A stretch of 64,000 nucleotides of DNA from the NCBI GenBank assembly GCA_965229345.1, contig OZ245872.1:1116001-1180000 (forward strand), read 5' to 3'. This stretch comes from PBB1 sp965229345. GTDB lineage: Bacteria > Pseudomonadota > Gammaproteobacteria > Burkholderiales > Burkholderiaceae_C. The notes beneath the pieces were generated by a model. That model was not told the DNA's origin. It did no database searches and worked only from the letters and a program-made list of their open reading frames with translations. Position numbers and translations under genes: made by a program. Shown here in pieces: positions 63,262 to 64,000 of this stretch; the first letter of the stretch is position 1; each line of letters opens with the position of its first letter.

Positions 63262-63339
63262 AGGGTGGCCAGATTCGCAGTCAGTCTGGACCGCAGGCGG
63301 CCGTGGTGCGAGCTAGCGGGCATATAGCGATACGGCCTA

Positions 63340-64000
63340 TCAGCGAGGCATGAGCAACTGACGAGCCGCACCTACGATGAACAAAGTGTTGGTGACGAGG
63401 TAGCGCTTCCAAAGCCGGCGGGGCTCGCTTGCTAGGCGGTGCAGCCATTCCAGGCCACTGCCACGCATCCAGGCGGGCGCGCGCCGCACATTGCCAGCGT
63501 GGAAGTCAAACGCTGCACCGACTCCCACCATTACCGCTTGGACACGACCGCGGTGGTCCGCCATCCATTGCTCCTGTTTCGGGCAACCCAGGCTCACCCA
63601 CACGCTGCCCGCGCCCGATGCGTTGATGCGCTCGACGACGGCGTCGTCTTCTTCAGCTGTCAGCGGGCGAAAAGGTGGGGACTCGGCACCCGCGATGCGC
63701 AGGCCGTGAAAACGCGCTTGCAGCGCTGCCTGCAATGCGGACAGCGTGGTGGGGGTACTGCCGTACAAATAGATGGAGTCCCCCTGGCGGACAGTATGGG
63801 CACAGTAGTCCAACATGAGGTCCGGGCCACAAACACGGCGTTGGCCGAGATGGCCGAGTCGTCTGAGCATCCAGGCCACAGGCGCGCCGTCGGGCGTGGC
63901 CATGTCGGCCTGCTCAACTACCGCCCGAAATGCTGGCTCGCGCGAGGCGGTAACGACTGAGTGTACGTTGCAGATGCACACATATCGGCTTTCGCGCCGT
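63340..64000 (-). CDS. WecG/TagA/CpsF-type glycosyltransferase (partial, 5' end outside window)
   Basis: A GT26-family transferase that probably adds an N-acetyl-mannosaminuronic acid-like or related sugar to a lipid-linked intermediate. Visible family motifs are NVHSVVTASREPAFRAVVEQ, ADMATPDGAPVAWMLRRLG, YLYGSTPTTLSAL, VSLGCPKQEQWMADHRG and the C-terminal GLEWLHRLASEPRRLWKRYL. The reading frame stays open to the window edge and the family N-terminus lies further upstream, so the GTG at 63981 is not the true start. It is opposite in direction to the eps genes. Confidence 0.92.
   Translation of the reverse strand, partial: RRESRYVCICNVHSVVTASREPAFRAVVEQADMATPDGAPVAWMLRRLGHLGQRRVCGPDLMLDYCAHTVRQGDSIYLYGSTPTTLSALQAALQARFHGLRIAGAESPPFRPLTAEEDDAVVERINASGAGSVWVSLGCPKQEQWMADHRGRVQAVMVGVGAAFDFHAGNVRRAPAWMRGSGLEWLHRLASEPRRLWKRYLVTNTLFIVGAARQLLMPR

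Overview
The window looks like a chromosomal segment of a high-GC betaproteobacterium of the order Burkholderiales, most likely of the Rubrivivax/Leptothrix/Ideonella/Methylibium group. This rests on gene content and order (dusB-fis-purH-ruvC, hisI-hisE-hinT-tatABC, petABC-sspA-sspB, dciA/secA/argJ, DUF971-ubiE), on a phasin gene, and on an EPS locus of the epsDEFG/exosortase/epsI type with FxDxF PEP-CTERM proteins. No phage, transposase, CRISPR array or rRNA was seen. One tRNA gene (Thr, UGU) is present.

Positions 1-6319 (minus strand) form a tight series: an RNB-family exoribonuclease, a TonB-like protein, aroE, mtgA, a conserved unknown, a TlpA-like thioredoxin and aroQ (cut by the window edge). 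Positions 6491-11614 hold a phasin, a YqaA-like membrane protein, dusB-fis, purH and ruvC; purH and ruvC are separated by a roughly 330-bp inverted-repeat element. A large soluble-looking protein with two Cache-like halves and a C-terminal CheW domain lies at 11652-14195 (minus). Positions 14422-18976 carry argB, a pyrimidine 5'-nucleotidase-like HAD gene, slmA, a PdeM-like phosphoesterase, a DUF815-type ATPase and a NUDIX gene. Positions 19004-22129 carry hisI, hisE, a small membrane protein, hinT and tatABC, followed by a convergent periplasmic serine protease.

Positions 23358-29460 hold a Nif3-like protein, a BLUF blue-light sensor divergent from a Crp/Fnr regulator, pdxA, a DUF1631 protein and mscL. 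Positions 29692-33832 encode the cytochrome bc1 complex (petABC) and sspA-sspB. The tRNA, an unknown small protein, dciA, secA, argJ, a glycerophosphodiesterase and a 1315-residue FAD/Fe-S oxidoreductase follow up to 43968.

The most distinctive part is 44063-64000. A tandem duplication carries two FxDxF PEP-CTERM genes, each with the same upstream module and terminator. After HIT, DUF971 and ubiE genes comes a co-directional EPS cluster: epsD, epsE, epsF, epsG, an exosortase (probably type B), epsI, a ligase/polymerase-like membrane protein, a flippase, a glycosyltransferase, a pyruvyl transferase, a second glycosyltransferase, an exported glycoside hydrolase-like protein and a third glycosyltransferase, facing a WecG/TagA-type glycosyltransferase at the edge. 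Together they suggest synthesis, export, modification and trimming of an exopolysaccharide, coupled to exosortase processing of the PEP-CTERM proteins. The initiating sugar-phosphate transferase is not in the window, so the cluster probably continues beyond it. The EpsG kinase has an N-terminal 24-5-24 residue repeat resembling the c-di-GMP-binding MshEN motif, a possible unrecognised control point.
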